Numbered from the stretch's first letter, positions 40,874 to 49,703 are shown. The stretch is 64,000 nt of DNA from Nocardioides sp. Soil774 (GCF_001428125.1 NZ_LMSM01000012.1:62001-126000), one strand, 5' to 3'. Program-made: numbers and translations. The notes: generated by a model from the letters alone, not told the origin.

Positions 40874-41392
40874 CTACCCACGAGAGCGCCTCGCCAACCC
40901 CCGACTTCCCAGGAGGTAGGTGCCGACCAGGCCGGCCATCGCGCCCGCCGGGAGCGCGACCAGGGCGGTGGAGCGCCACGGCGCGAGCCCCGGGTCGGGA
41001 GCGGTGAGGGCGAGGTCCGAGGAGAGCGGCGTGTAGTCGGGCTGACCGGCGGCCAGGACCTGCGGGTCGGCCGGGCCCAGGCCGGCGCCGACGGCGTACA
41101 TCACGACCGCAGCCGCGGCGCCCGCCAGGAGCACGACGACCACCGTCGACACCTCCCGCCCGCGCGCGAGGCCGGTCAGCGCGCCGAGGACCAGCCCGAG
41201 GGGGAAGGCGATCAGCACGAAGAGCGCGACGCCCTGGAAGGACACGTCGGGACCGGCGGGCTCGAGGTACCACTTGCCCTGGTAGGTCAGGCCGGACGGG
41301 GCGTCCCACAGCCACTCCCAGAGCACCCCGGCCAGCGCGCCGGCGAGCACGAACGCGACGACGACCACGCCCCAGCGGGCGAGCCTGCTCAT
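40874..41392 (-). CDS. Four-helix membrane protein of unknown function
   Basis: A 172-residue membrane protein with four hydrophobic segments (about residues 8-28, 50-73, 80-104 and 140-162) and an extracytoplasmic loop after the first (GLTYQGKWYLEPAGPD). It may belong to DUF2567, but I am not sure. The ATG overlaps the dnaE stop (ATGA), so it is co-translated at the end of the dnaE transcript. No role in replication is implied by its sequence. Confidence 0.75.
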   Translation of the reverse strand: MSRLARWGVVVVAFVLAGALAGVLWEWLWDAPSGLTYQGKWYLEPAGPDVSFQGVALFVLIAFPLGLVLGALTGLARGREVSTVVVVLLAGAAAAVVMYAVGAGLGPADPQVLAAGQPDYTPLSSDLALTAPDPGLAPWRSTALVALPAGAMAGLVGTYLLGSRGLARRSRG

Positions 41393-44300
41393 CCGGTCAG
41401 GCACCCCGGGCCGAGGAGCTGCTTGAGGTCGGCGAAGAGCGCAGGGCTCGGGCTCACCCGCAGGTTGTCGTCGAGCCGGAGGAGCTTGGTCGAGCTGCGG
41501 GTCAGCAGGCGCAGCTGCACCTCGGTCATGCCGGGGTGGGTGCCGAGCACGTCGCGCAGCTGGGCGACCACCGGCGGCGTGCAGCGCGTCGACGGCAGGC
41601 TGATGACCACCGGACCTGCAGGCCCCTGGGTCAGGTCGGGGGCCGTGACCTCCTGCGCGCGCAGCTCGGGCTGGTCCTTGTCGCGCGAGAGCTGGCCCTT
41701 GATCCGCACGATCTGGTCCTCGACCAGCAACGTCGAGGCCAGCGTGTAGGAGCTCGGGAAGAGCAGCACGTCGATCGCGCCGTCGAGGTCCTCGAGGGTG
41801 ATGGTGGCCCACGGGTCGCCGCGCTTGGTGATCTTGCGCGACACCGAGGTGATCAGGCCGCTGACGGTGAGGGTCGAGCCGTGGGGGCGGTCCTCGTCGA
41901 GCATCAGCTGGCCGATGGTGCAGTCGGTGCCCTGCGACAGCACGTGCTCGAGGCCCAGGAGGGGGTGGTCGGAGACGTAGAGCCCCAGCATCTCCCGCTC
42001 GTGGCCGAGCAGGGTCATCTTGTCCCAGTCGTCGATGTCGGGGATCGTCACGCTGACGCCGAAGCCGGCATCGTCCTCGCTCAGGCCGCCGAACAGCGAG
42101 TCCTGCCCGATCGCCTCGTTCTTCTTGAGGTCGACGAACTGGTCGACCGCCGTCTCGTGCACCGCCACCAGCGCGCGCCGCCGGTGCTTCATGTCGTCGA
42201 AGGCCCCCGCCTTGATCAGCGACTCCACCACGCGCTTGTTGCACACCAGCGCCGGGACCTTCTCCATGAAGTCGTTGAAGTCGGTGTAGCGGCCCTTCTC
42301 CTGGCGCGCGGCGGCGATGCCGTCCACGACGTTGCTGCCGACGTTGCGCACGGCGGTGAGGCCGAATCGGATGTCGGTGCCGACCGGCGTGAAGTTGGCG
42401 TGCGACTCGTTGACGTCGGGCGGCAGCACCTGGATCTTCATCCGGCGGCACTCGTTGAGGTAGATGGCCATCTTGTCCTTGTCGTCCTTGACGGACGTGA
42501 GGAGCGCGGCCATGTACTCGGTCGGGTAGTTGGCCTTGAGGTAGGCCGTCCAGTAGGTGATGACGCCGTAGGCCGCGGAGTGCGACTTGTTGAAGGCGTA
42601 GTCGGAGAACGGGAGCAGGATCTCCCACAGCTTGTCGATCGCGGTCTGCGGGAAGCTGCGCTCGAGCATGCCGGCCTGGAAGCCGGCGTACTGCTTGTCG
42701 AGCTCCTCCTTCTTCTTCTTGCCCATCGCGCGGCGCAGGTTGTCGGCGGCCCCCAGGGTGAAGCCGGCGAGCACCTGCGCGATCGCCATGACCTGCTCCT
42801 GGTAGACGATCAGGCCGTAGGTCTCGCCCAGCACCGGCTCGAGCGCCTCGGCGAGCGCCGGGTGGATCGGCTCGATCGGCTCGCGACCGTTCTTGCGGCG
42901 GGCGTACTTGTTGTGCGAGTCGGCGCCCATCGGGCCGGGCCGGTAGAGCGCGCTCACGGCCGTGATGTCGGCGAACTGGTCGGGCTGCATCGAGCGCAGC
43001 AGGGCACGCATGCCCGAGCCGTCGAGCTGGAAGACGCCGAGCGTGTCGCCGCGGCCCATCAGCTCGTAGGTCGCGCGGTCGTCGAAGGGCAGCTCCTCCA
43101 GCACGACAGTCTCGTCGCGGTTGACCTTGATGTTGACCAGCGCGTCCTCGAGGATGCGGAGGTTGGACAGGCCGAGGAAGTCCATCTTGACCAGGCCGAG
43201 CGACTCGCACATCGGGTAGTCGAACTGGGTGATGACCGCGCCGTCCTGCGGGCGCGACATGATCGGCACGATGTCGATCAGCGGCTCGCTCGACATGATC
43301 ACGCCGGCGGCGTGCACGCCCCAGTTGCGGATCTGGCCCTCGAGGCCGACCGCGGTCTCGTAGATCGTGCGGACGTCGGCGTCCTGGTCGTAGAGGGCGC
43401 GGAACTCGCCGCCGTCGTTGTAGCGCTTGTGCTCGGGGTTGAAGATGTCCTTGAGGGCGACGCCCTTGCCCATCACGTCGGCCGGCATCGCCTTGGTGAT
43501 GCGGTCGGAGATCGCGAAGCCGTGGTCGAGCACACGGGCGGCGTCCTTGATCGCGGCCTTCGACTTCAGCCGGCCGAAGGTGGCGATCTGGGCGACGCGC
43601 TCGGCGCCGTACTTCTGCGAGACGTAGGTGATGACCTCGCCGCGGCGGGCGTCGTCGAAGTCGATGTCGAAGTCGGGCATCGAGGGTCGCTCGGGGTTGA
43701 GGAACCGCTCGAAGAACAGCCCGTGCTCCAGCGGGCACAGGTCGGTGATGCGCAGGGCGTACGCCGCGATGGAGCCGGCACCGGAGCCGCGGCCGGGACC
43801 GACGCGGATGCCGTTGTCCTTGGCCCAGTTGATGAAGTCGGCGACCACGAGGTAGTAGCCGCAGTAGCCCTTCTGGGAGATGATCGCCAGCTCCATCTCG
43901 ACCCGGTCGCGCACGCCCTGGTCGAGCCGGTCGCCGGGGTAGCGCGCCTCGATGCCGCGCCAGACCTCCTTGCGGAACCAGGAGTCCTCGGTCTCGCCGT
44001 CGGGCACGTCGGCGCGCGCCATGTAGCCACCGGTCGACTCGGTGAACTCGACCTCGCAGCGCTCGGCGATGGCGAGGGTGTTGTCGCACGCCTCCGGCAT
44101 GCCGAACCTGTCGGCCCACAGCTCGCGCATCTCGGCGGCGGACTTGATGTAGTAGCCGCCGCCGTCGAACTTGAGGCGGTTGGTGTCGGCCAGCCGCTTG
44201 CCCGAGGCCACGCAGATGAGGGCGTCGTGGGCGGCGGCGTCCTCGGGGTTGTTGTAGTGGGAGTCGTTGGTGGCGATGGGCGCGATGCCCATCTCCTTGC

Positions 44301-44946
44301 CCAGGCGCAGCAGGTCGTCGCGGACCCGCTTCTCGATGTCGATGCCGTGGTCCATGAGCTCGAGGAACACGCTGTCGCGCCCGAAGATGTCCTGCAGCTC
44401 GCCGGCCTCGCGCACCGCCTCGTCGTACTGGCCCAGGCGCAGGCGGGTCTGGATCGCACCGCTGGGGCAGCCCGTGCTGACGATGAGGCCCTTGCTGTGC
44501 TCGGCGAGGATCTCCTTGTCCATGCGGGGCTTGAAGTAGTAGCCCTCGAGGCTGGAGCGCGAGGACAACCGGAACAGGTTGTGCATGCCCTCGGTGCTCT
44601 CGGCCCACATCGTCATGTGGGTGTACGCCCCGCCGCCCGCGACGTCGTTGCCGCCCTCCTCGGCCAGGTCTCCCTGGCCCCACCGCACCCGGCGGCGCTC
44701 GCCGCGCTGGGTGCCGGGGGTGACGTAGGCCTCGATGCCGATGATCGGCTTGATGCCATGGCGCTTGGCCTTGCTGTAGAAGTCGTAGGCGCCGTGGAGG
44801 TTACCGTGGTCGGTCATCGCGATCGCCGGCATCCCGAGCTCGCTGGTGCGGCTGAAGAGCCCGTCCAGCAGCGAGGCCCCGTCGAGCATGGAGTACTCGG
44901 TGTGGACGTGCAGGTGCACGAAGTTGTCAGTGGAGGCGGCCGACAT
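41389..44946 (-). CDS. dnaE: DNA polymerase III alpha subunit
   Basis: A 1185-residue replicative polymerase. Domains: PHP (HLHVHTEYSMLDG at residues 11-23, with the metal-binding histidines kept, as in actinobacterial DnaE1 where PHP gives 3'-5' proofreading), polymerase palm with the catalytic aspartates in MPDFDIDF, fingers, the beta-binding region (GQDSLFG near residue 920, a likely clamp motif) and an OB-fold (LTVSGLITSVSRKITKRG). It is the main replicative type, not DnaE2, by length and order. The ATG is preceded by G-rich AGGAGG-like sequence. Confidence 0.97.
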   Translation of the reverse strand: MSAASTDNFVHLHVHTEYSMLDGASLLDGLFSRTSELGMPAIAMTDHGNLHGAYDFYSKAKRHGIKPIIGIEAYVTPGTQRGERRRVRWGQGDLAEEGGNDVAGGGAYTHMTMWAESTEGMHNLFRLSSRSSLEGYYFKPRMDKEILAEHSKGLIVSTGCPSGAIQTRLRLGQYDEAVREAGELQDIFGRDSVFLELMDHGIDIEKRVRDDLLRLGKEMGIAPIATNDSHYNNPEDAAAHDALICVASGKRLADTNRLKFDGGGYYIKSAAEMRELWADRFGMPEACDNTLAIAERCEVEFTESTGGYMARADVPDGETEDSWFRKEVWRGIEARYPGDRLDQGVRDRVEMELAIISQKGYCGYYLVVADFINWAKDNGIRVGPGRGSGAGSIAAYALRITDLCPLEHGLFFERFLNPERPSMPDFDIDFDDARRGEVITYVSQKYGAERVAQIATFGRLKSKAAIKDAARVLDHGFAISDRITKAMPADVMGKGVALKDIFNPEHKRYNDGGEFRALYDQDADVRTIYETAVGLEGQIRNWGVHAAGVIMSSEPLIDIVPIMSRPQDGAVITQFDYPMCESLGLVKMDFLGLSNLRILEDALVNIKVNRDETVVLEELPFDDRATYELMGRGDTLGVFQLDGSGMRALLRSMQPDQFADITAVSALYRPGPMGADSHNKYARRKNGREPIEPIHPALAEALEPVLGETYGLIVYQEQVMAIAQVLAGFTLGAADNLRRAMGKKKKEELDKQYAGFQAGMLERSFPQTAIDKLWEILLPFSDYAFNKSHSAAYGVITYWTAYLKANYPTEYMAALLTSVKDDKDKMAIYLNECRRMKIQVLPPDVNESHANFTPVGTDIRFGLTAVRNVGSNVVDGIAAARQEKGRYTDFNDFMEKVPALVCNKRVVESLIKAGAFDDMKHRRRALVAVHETAVDQFVDLKKNEAIGQDSLFGGLSEDDAGFGVSVTIPDIDDWDKMTLLGHEREMLGLYVSDHPLLGLEHVLSQGTDCTIGQLMLDEDRPHGSTLTVSGLITSVSRKITKRGDPWATITLEDLDGAIDVLLFPSSYTLASTLLVEDQIVRIKGQLSRDKDQPELRAQEVTAPDLTQGPAGPVVISLPSTRCTPPVVAQLRDVLGTHPGMTEVQLRLLTRSSTKLLRLDDNLRVSPSPALFADLKQLLGPGCLTG

Positions 44947-45092
44947 GGAGGAGGCTTCCGCACCTTTCGTGGGGTCGCTGACGGTGCCATTGCTGGCGGG
45001 ACTGCTGAGTGCTCAGCGGAGAGGGGGAAGAGCAGCCAGCCTACGTCAGTGTGCACCGCGCCACCGACAGGACACCCGGCCGTGACGGCGCG

Positions 45093-45605
45093 TCAGCGCC
45101 GGGTCGGGAACGGACCGAGCGGGCCGATGCCGGAGTTGCCCAGCCGGATGCCGGAGAACTCCAGGCCTCGCGCGCGGACGTCGGAGAAGTGGGTCTCGAG
45201 GTCGGGCAGCACCAACAGCTCGATGCCGTGCCGCTCGTGCATCCCGACGAGGTCGTCGACCGCGACGGGCGGCCCCAGCGGCACGACCGGCCGCGTCGCG
45301 ACGTGGGCGTGGGGACGCTCACCGAAGGGCTCGAAGTCGACCGCGTCGAAGCGGTAGACGTGGAGCCGGGTGGTCTGCACAGCCTCCAGCCAGCGGGCCT
45401 CGATCGCGTGGACGCGGGGCGCGCCCTCGCCCCAGGCGCACACCCGCGGGCACTGCCGCGGGAACCAGTAGCAGGGCGCGTTGAGGGCGTCGACGGCCCA
45501 GACGTAGGCCTCCGGCTGCTGCGCGGTGGCGGCCACGTGCGGCTCGAACCGCACGATGTGCGGGTCCTCGCTGAAGTGGAGGACCTCCCCCGGCGCCGGC
45601 AGCAC
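45093..45605 (-). CDS. DUF6886-like protein
   Basis: A 170-residue soluble protein beginning LHFSEDPHIVRFEPH, with VWAVDALNAPCYWFPRQCPRVCAWG (residues about 37-61) in the middle; the pattern agrees with the DUF6886 group found in Firmicutes and actinobacteria. No catalytic motif can be assigned. GTG start, 3 bases after the GNAT-chorismate mutase stop, so co-transcribed with it. A 146-base gap separates it from dnaE, which probably has its own promoter there. Confidence 0.75.
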   Translation of the reverse strand: MLPAPGEVLHFSEDPHIVRFEPHVAATAQQPEAYVWAVDALNAPCYWFPRQCPRVCAWGEGAPRVHAIEARWLEAVQTTRLHVYRFDAVDFEPFGERPHAHVATRPVVPLGPPVAVDDLVGMHERHGIELLVLPDLETHFSDVRARGLEFSGIRLGNSGIGPLGPFPTRR

Positions 45606-45608
45606 GGC

Positions 45609-46319
45609 TCAGCCTGCGGCGTCGAGCGACTCGCGGATGATCACGTCGACGATGCGTGCGACGCGCTCCTCCCCCAGCTCCGGGACGACCGCAGCGACCC
45701 GGCGCGCGATCTCGGCCTCGCGGCGCGGGTCGCGCTCACCCGACGGCTTCACCGACTGCACCGCCCGGGTCAGGGCCGTGCGCCGTGCGAGCACGTCGCC
45801 GAGCACGAGGTCCGCCTCGTCGATGAGCCGCCGCAGGAAGGCCAGCGGGTCGGGCCCCGGCCAGGCGACCCGGATGTCGGGGGCGCCCTCCTCGTTGGCC
45901 GAGCCGTCGGTGCGCTCGAGCTCGAGGCAGCCGTGGCGGCGGTAGAAGGCGCGTGCCGGCTCGTTGGACTCGAACACCCAGAGGCAGAAGCCCTGCGGGC
46001 GACGCGCCGCGACCGTCTCGAACAGCGCGGAGCCGACCCCGGCTCCCTGGTGGTCGGGATGGACGTAGAGGTCGTCGAGCCAGGTCGGCGTGGCGCGCGC
46101 GTAGCCCGCGACGTGCCCCTCGCGGTCGGCCAGCCACACGTCGTACGCCGTCAGGTCCCAGCCGCCGACCCAGGCGCGGGCCTCGTCGTCGGTGTGGACG
46201 CTCGCCGGGAAGGCGGTGCCAGCGGCACGCCGCGAGGCCAGGTGGACCTCCGCCAGCGCCGGGAGGTCGGCGGGCGTGGCTGGACGCAGCGTCAGCTCAG
46301 TGCTCGCCCTTCGAGACAC
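45609..46319 (-). CDS. GNAT acetyltransferase - chorismate mutase fusion
   Basis: A 236-residue two-domain protein. Residues about 8-155 are a GNAT domain (LYVHPDHQGAGVGSALFETV is the acetyl-CoA loop; ARAFYRRHGC the last helix). Residues about 157-235 match AroQ-type chorismate mutase: LRRLIDEADLVLGDVLARRTAL, VKPSGERDPRREAEI and IIRES, keeping Arg163, Arg179/180, Lys191, RDPRRE (196-201) and Ser231 in the order of the E. coli active site. It might rearrange chorismate to prephenate. The start GTG 46319 lies within a dispersed repeat just after rluD; no better start is seen. Confidence 0.8.
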   Translation of the reverse strand: MSRRASTELTLRPATPADLPALAEVHLASRRAAGTAFPASVHTDDEARAWVGGWDLTAYDVWLADREGHVAGYARATPTWLDDLYVHPDHQGAGVGSALFETVAARRPQGFCLWVFESNEPARAFYRRHGCLELERTDGSANEEGAPDIRVAWPGPDPLAFLRRLIDEADLVLGDVLARRTALTRAVQSVKPSGERDPRREAEIARRVAAVVPELGEERVARIVDVIIRESLDAAG

Positions 46320-46344
46320 TCGCTTCGCTCGTTCCTCAGGACAA
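46307..46344. repeat. Dispersed repeat, family B, spanning the rluD stop and next start
   Basis: On the minus strand CCTGAGGA, AGCG and GTCTCGAAGGG recur with the spacing seen at 38752-38788. The element supplies the TGA of rluD, a GAGGA ribosome-site-like sequence and the GTG of the GNAT-chorismate mutase gene. Confidence 0.65.
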
Positions 46345-47274
46345 GTCACGGATGATCTCGAGCGCGTGCGCGAGGTCGTCGGGGTAGGTGGACTCGTAGG
46401 TGACGTGGTCACCGGTCTCGGGGTGCTCGAAGCCCAGCCGCATGGCGTGCAGCCACTGGCGCTCGAGCCCGACCCGCTTGGCCAGCGTCGGGTCGGCGCC
46501 GTAGGTCAGGTCACCGACGCAGGGGTGCTTGAGCGCGCTCATGTGCACCCGGATCTGGTGCGTGCGACCGGTCTCGAGGTGCACCTCGAGCAGGCTGGCG
46601 AACCGGTGCGCCTCGAGCGTCTCGTAGTGGGTGATGCTGTGGCGGCCGTCGGCCATGACCGCGAACTTGTAGTCGTGGTGCGGGTGGCGGCTGATGGGGG
46701 CGTCGACCGTGCCGGCCAGCGGGTCGGGGTGGCCCTGGACGAGCGCGTGGTAGGTCTTGTCGACCGTGCGGTGGCGGAAGGCGTTCTTGAGCACCGAGTA
46801 GGCGTGCTCGGACTTCGCGATGACCATCACGCCGGAGGTGCCCACGTCGAGGCGCTGGACGATGCCCTCGCGCTCCTTGGCCCCGCTGGTGGAGATCCGG
46901 AAGCCCGCCCCGGCGAGGTGCCCGACGACGGTGGGTCCGCGCCAGCCGGGCGAGGGGTGCACGGCGACGCCGACCGGCTTGTCGATCACGACGATCGCGT
47001 CGTCGTCGTGGATGATCTTGATCCCCTCGACGACCTCCGCCTTCACCTCGAGAGGGTCGCGCTCGGCCGGGATGGTGACGTCGAGCATCGAGCCGGCGTG
47101 CACGCGGTCGCTCTTGCCGACGCCCGCACCGTCGACGAGCACGTGCCCCTGGGCGATCAGGTCGGCCGCGCGGGTGCGGGAGAAGCCGAACATCCGTGCC
47201 ATCGCGGCGTCGACGCGCTCGCCGGCGAGGCCGTCCGGGACGAAGACGGTGCGCTGATCGGTGTGGGTGCTCAT
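46336..47274 (-). CDS. rluD: 23S rRNA pseudouridine synthase, RluA/RluD family
   Basis: A 312-residue enzyme that isomerises uridines in 23S rRNA. An N-terminal S4 RNA-binding domain (residues about 15-75, AGERVDAAMARMFGFSRTRAADLIAQG) precedes the catalytic domain with Asp143 in VQRLDVGTSGVM, plus GRTHQIRVHMSALKHPCVGD. The exact target uridines are not fixed by sequence. ATG overlaps the lspA stop (ATGA). Same order lspA-rluD is seen across actinobacteria. Its last codons and TGA lie in a dispersed repeat. Confidence 0.93.
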   Translation of the reverse strand: MSTHTDQRTVFVPDGLAGERVDAAMARMFGFSRTRAADLIAQGHVLVDGAGVGKSDRVHAGSMLDVTIPAERDPLEVKAEVVEGIKIIHDDDAIVVIDKPVGVAVHPSPGWRGPTVVGHLAGAGFRISTSGAKEREGIVQRLDVGTSGVMVIAKSEHAYSVLKNAFRHRTVDKTYHALVQGHPDPLAGTVDAPISRHPHHDYKFAVMADGRHSITHYETLEAHRFASLLEVHLETGRTHQIRVHMSALKHPCVGDLTYGADPTLAKRVGLERQWLHAMRLGFEHPETGDHVTYESTYPDDLAHALEIIRDLS

Positions 47275-47837
47275 CGCTCGCCGGACTCGCGCGATCCGTC
47301 GAGCCGGATGCCGCGGAAGGTCTGCAGGATGATCAGGGCCGCGGCGACGTTGATGCACATGTCGGCGACGTTGAAGACCGGCCAGTTGGGCAGCATCAGG
47401 AAGTCGACGACGTGACCGTGCAGCGGCTCCGGGTCGCGCACCAACCGGTCGGTGAGGTTGCCGCTCACACCGCCGAGCAGGAAGCCGAGGGCCAGGGCCC
47501 AGCCGGTGCTGGCGACGCGCCGGCTCAGCCACAGCACGACGCACACGGCGACCATGGCCAGGACCGTGAAGACGATCGTGAAGCCGGTGCCGGTGCTGAA
47601 GGCCGCGCCGGGGTTGAAGGTCAGGTGCAGGGTGAACCAGTCACCGAGGACCGCGATGTCGCCGTCGGCGAGCGCGGAGAGCGCCCACTGCTTCGACCCG
47701 AGGTCGAGGGCGTACGCCGCGACGGCCACGCCGGCGAACAGCAGCCGGGCGTCGAGACGTCGGCGGCCGGGGACGTGATCGGGGTCGTGGTCGACCGTGT
47801 CGCTGGGATTCAGCGACGCTCCTCGCGCTGCTTGCAT
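47271..47837 (-). CDS. lspA: Lipoprotein signal peptidase (signal peptidase II)
   Basis: A 188-residue inner-membrane aspartyl protease that removes lipoprotein signal peptides after lipidation. Four membrane helices; catalytic Asp130 in SGNLTDRL and Asp159 in FNVADMCIN. The N-terminus has a 30-residue polar extension. The only good start is ATG 47837, which lies upstream of the DksA-like gene's stop, so the two overlap by 28 bases and translation is probably coupled. It would process, for example, the amino-acid-binding lipoprotein at 24790. Confidence 0.94.
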   Translation of the reverse strand: MQAARGASLNPSDTVDHDPDHVPGRRRLDARLLFAGVAVAAYALDLGSKQWALSALADGDIAVLGDWFTLHLTFNPGAAFSTGTGFTIVFTVLAMVAVCVVLWLSRRVASTGWALALGFLLGGVSGNLTDRLVRDPEPLHGHVVDFLMLPNWPVFNVADMCINVAAALIILQTFRGIRLDGSRESGER

Positions 47838-48790
47838 GACATGCACAGTGTGGCATGCGGCACCGCCATCAACCGATTCTTGCCGATGGGGTTGCCGCAG
47901 GACTCGCACACGCCGTAGGTGCCGTCGTCGATGCGGGCCAGCGCTCGGTCGAGCTGGCCGAGCGTCTCGCGCTCCTTGGCCAGGACGGTGAGCTCGTGGT
48001 CGCGCTCGAAGCTCGTCGCGCCGACGTCGGCCTGGTCGTGACCGGCGCCGTCGCCGGCGTCACGCATGAGGCGCGCGAGCTCCTCCTCGGCGTGGTCCAC
48101 CGACTCGGCGAGGCGCTCGCGGTGCTCACGCAGGTCCTTGACGACCTCCTTGAGCTCGGCACTGGTCCAGGCGTCCTCGCCGTCGAGCACGACGAGGGTG
48201 GAGGGCGTGGCCTTGCGGGCCTTCTTGGCGGGCGCAGCCTTCTCGGCGGACGCGGGAACAGCCTTGGTCACAGGAGCAGCCTTCTTGGTGGAGGTGGAGC
48301 GTGGTGCGGCCTTCTGGGCGGGGGCCGCCTTCTTCGCGGGAGCGGCCTTCTTCGCCGGCGCGGTCTTCTTGGCCGGCGCGGTCTTCTTCGCCGGCGCGGT
48401 CTTCTTCGCCGGCGCGGTCTTCTTCGCCGGCGCGGTCTTCTTCGCCGGCGCGGTCTTCTTCGCCGGCGCGGCCTTCTTCGCCGGCGCGGCCTTCTTGGCC
48501 GGCGCGGCCTTCTTGGCCGGCGCGGTCTTCTTCGCCGGCGCGGTCTTCTTCGCCGGCGCGGTCTTCTTCGCCGGCGCCGCCTTCTTCGCCGGCGCGGCCT
48601 TCTTCGCCGGCGCGGCCTTCTTCGCCGGCGCGGCCTTCTTCGCCGGCGCCGCCTTCTTCGCCGGCGCCGCTTTCTTGGCGGGCGCCGTCTTCTTCGCTGG
48701 GGCCTCGGCGGCCGGGGCGGCCTTGCGTCCGATCACTCGCTTGGCGGCAGCAGCCGCCTGACCTGCGAGGGACTTGCGTGTGCCAGCCAT
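47810..48790 (-). CDS. DksA/TraR-type zinc-finger protein with a long Lys/Ala/Pro repeat domain
   Basis: A 326-residue protein. Residues about 28-165 are dominated by 22 consecutive hexapeptides of the form APAKK(T/A), like the basic tails of HupB and histone H1. The C-terminal part has a coiled-coil-forming helix (LKEVVKDLREHRERLAESV) and a four-cysteine zinc finger, CESCGNPIG ... CMSCKQ, of the DksA/TraR type, which in other bacteria binds RNA polymerase. DNA binding by the repeat is inferred. ATG 48790 has GGAGG about 11 bases upstream; an in-frame start 45 bases further 5' is less likely. Confidence 0.88.
   Translation of the reverse strand: MAGTRKSLAGQAAAAAKRVIGRKAAPAAEAPAKKTAPAKKAAPAKKAAPAKKAAPAKKAAPAKKAAPAKKAAPAKKTAPAKKTAPAKKTAPAKKAAPAKKAAPAKKAAPAKKTAPAKKTAPAKKTAPAKKTAPAKKTAPAKKTAPAKKAAPAKKAAPAQKAAPRSTSTKKAAPVTKAVPASAEKAAPAKKARKATPSTLVVLDGEDAWTSAELKEVVKDLREHRERLAESVDHAEEELARLMRDAGDGAGHDQADVGATSFERDHELTVLAKERETLGQLDRALARIDDGTYGVCESCGNPIGKNRLMAVPHATLCMSCKQREERR
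48310..48706. repeat. 18-bp tandem repeat, 22 units, in the DksA-like gene
   Basis: About 22 copies of an 18-bp unit (plus strand: TTCTTCGCCGGCGCGG(C/T)C type), alternating Thr and Ala at one codon and with silent GCC/GCG and GCC/GGC changes, encode the hexapeptide repeats. Several neighbouring units are identical, suggesting recent expansion and likely length variation between strains. Confidence 0.9.
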
Positions 48791-48896
48791 TTCCGAGGGC
48801 CTCCAGCCATGCATCGGGTGTGGCGGGAACCACAACTGGCAGGGAGGTTAGCCGCTGCTGGCGGGGGTTCCAACCTCGGCTCGCCGAAATGCGAGA

Positions 48897-48920
48897 ACGG
48901 CCACCCTCTCGGGTGGCCGT
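48897..48920. terminator. Hairpin terminator downstream of wag31
   Basis: A perfect 10-bp stem (ACGGCCACCC and complement) with a 4-base loop lies 27 bases after the wag31 stop. The minus strand continues with TTCTCG, a poor T-run, but the hairpin is strong and well placed to end the division-gene transcript. Confidence 0.6.
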
Positions 48921-48947
48921 CCTCGTTTCACAGGCGTGTTCGAAGCC

Positions 48948-49703
48948 TCAGCTCTCCTCGTCGCCCAGCACCGAGCGCAGGCGCTTGGGCGCGCTCGGGT
49001 TGTCGACGGGAGCCTGGCTCTCGGCGCCGTTGGAGAGCGACTCGAGCTGCTGGGTGAAGTAGGTCTTCAACCGCGAGCGGTACTCGCGCTCGAACTGGCG
49101 CAGGGTCTCGACGTCGCTGTTGAGCTTGTCGCGCTCCTTCTCCAGGTCACCGAACATCTGCTGGCGGCGCTCGGCGGTCTCGGAGTCGAGCATCTGCGAA
49201 CGCTGGCGGGCGTCGGCCTCCATGCGGTCGGCCTTGGTCTTCGACTCGGCCTCGAGGCGCTCGGCCTTGGTGCGCGCGGCCCCGACGATGCGGTCGGCCT
49301 CGTTCTTGGCGTCCTCGACGAGCTCGTCGGCGTTGCGCGTGGCGATCTCGAGCAGGCGGGCCGCAGCGTTGGACGCGTCGGCGATGTTGCTGACGCGGGC
49401 CGTCTGGACCGGCGGGGTCGGCGCCGCCATCGGGGCGACGCGCTCCGGCTCGGGCTCCGGCTCCGGCTCGGGCTCCGGCTCGGGAGCGGCGGGGGCGAAC
49501 GACGCAGTGGCCGGCGCCGCAGCGGGCGCGCCGGACTGGGCGGCGGTGAGCTTCGACCGCAGGTCGTCGTTCTCCTTGGTGAGCCGCGCGAGCTCGGCCT
49601 CGACCTCGTCGAGGAACTGGTCCACCTCGCCCATGTCGTAGCCCTCACGGAGACGGACAGGCGTAAAGCGCTTGTTGCTCACGTCCTCAGGCGTCAGCGG
49701 CAT
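48948..49703 (-). CDS. wag31: DivIVA/Wag31 polar growth protein
   Basis: A 251-residue coiled-coil protein that marks cell poles and directs wall synthesis in actinobacteria. N-terminal membrane-binding domain MPLTPEDVSNKRFTPVRLREGYDMGEVDQFLDEVE; a Pro-Glu repeat linker (PEPEPEPEPE, about residues 84-98); a long C-terminal coiled coil (about 115-225). ATG 49703 fits the DivIVA N-terminus and follows GGTGAGG; an ATG 30 bases upstream is less suitable. It ends the ftsZ-to-wag31 set. Confidence 0.95.
   Translation of the reverse strand: MPLTPEDVSNKRFTPVRLREGYDMGEVDQFLDEVEAELARLTKENDDLRSKLTAAQSGAPAAAPATASFAPAAPEPEPEPEPEPEPERVAPMAAPTPPVQTARVSNIADASNAAARLLEIATRNADELVEDAKNEADRIVGAARTKAERLEAESKTKADRMEADARQRSQMLDSETAERRQQMFGDLEKERDKLNSDVETLRQFEREYRSRLKTYFTQQLESLSNGAESQAPVDNPSAPKRLRSVLGDEES

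Noticed and set aside
41536..45357. A long open frame on the plus strand opposite dnaE
   Set aside because: Its translation is low in hydrophobic order, matches no domain and mirrors the third-position GC bias of dnaE; shadows like this occur opposite most genes here.
48310..48706. Possible CRISPR array or structural tandem repeat
   Set aside because: Units are contiguous 18-bp codon-multiple repeats without spacers and translate to one hexapeptide motif.
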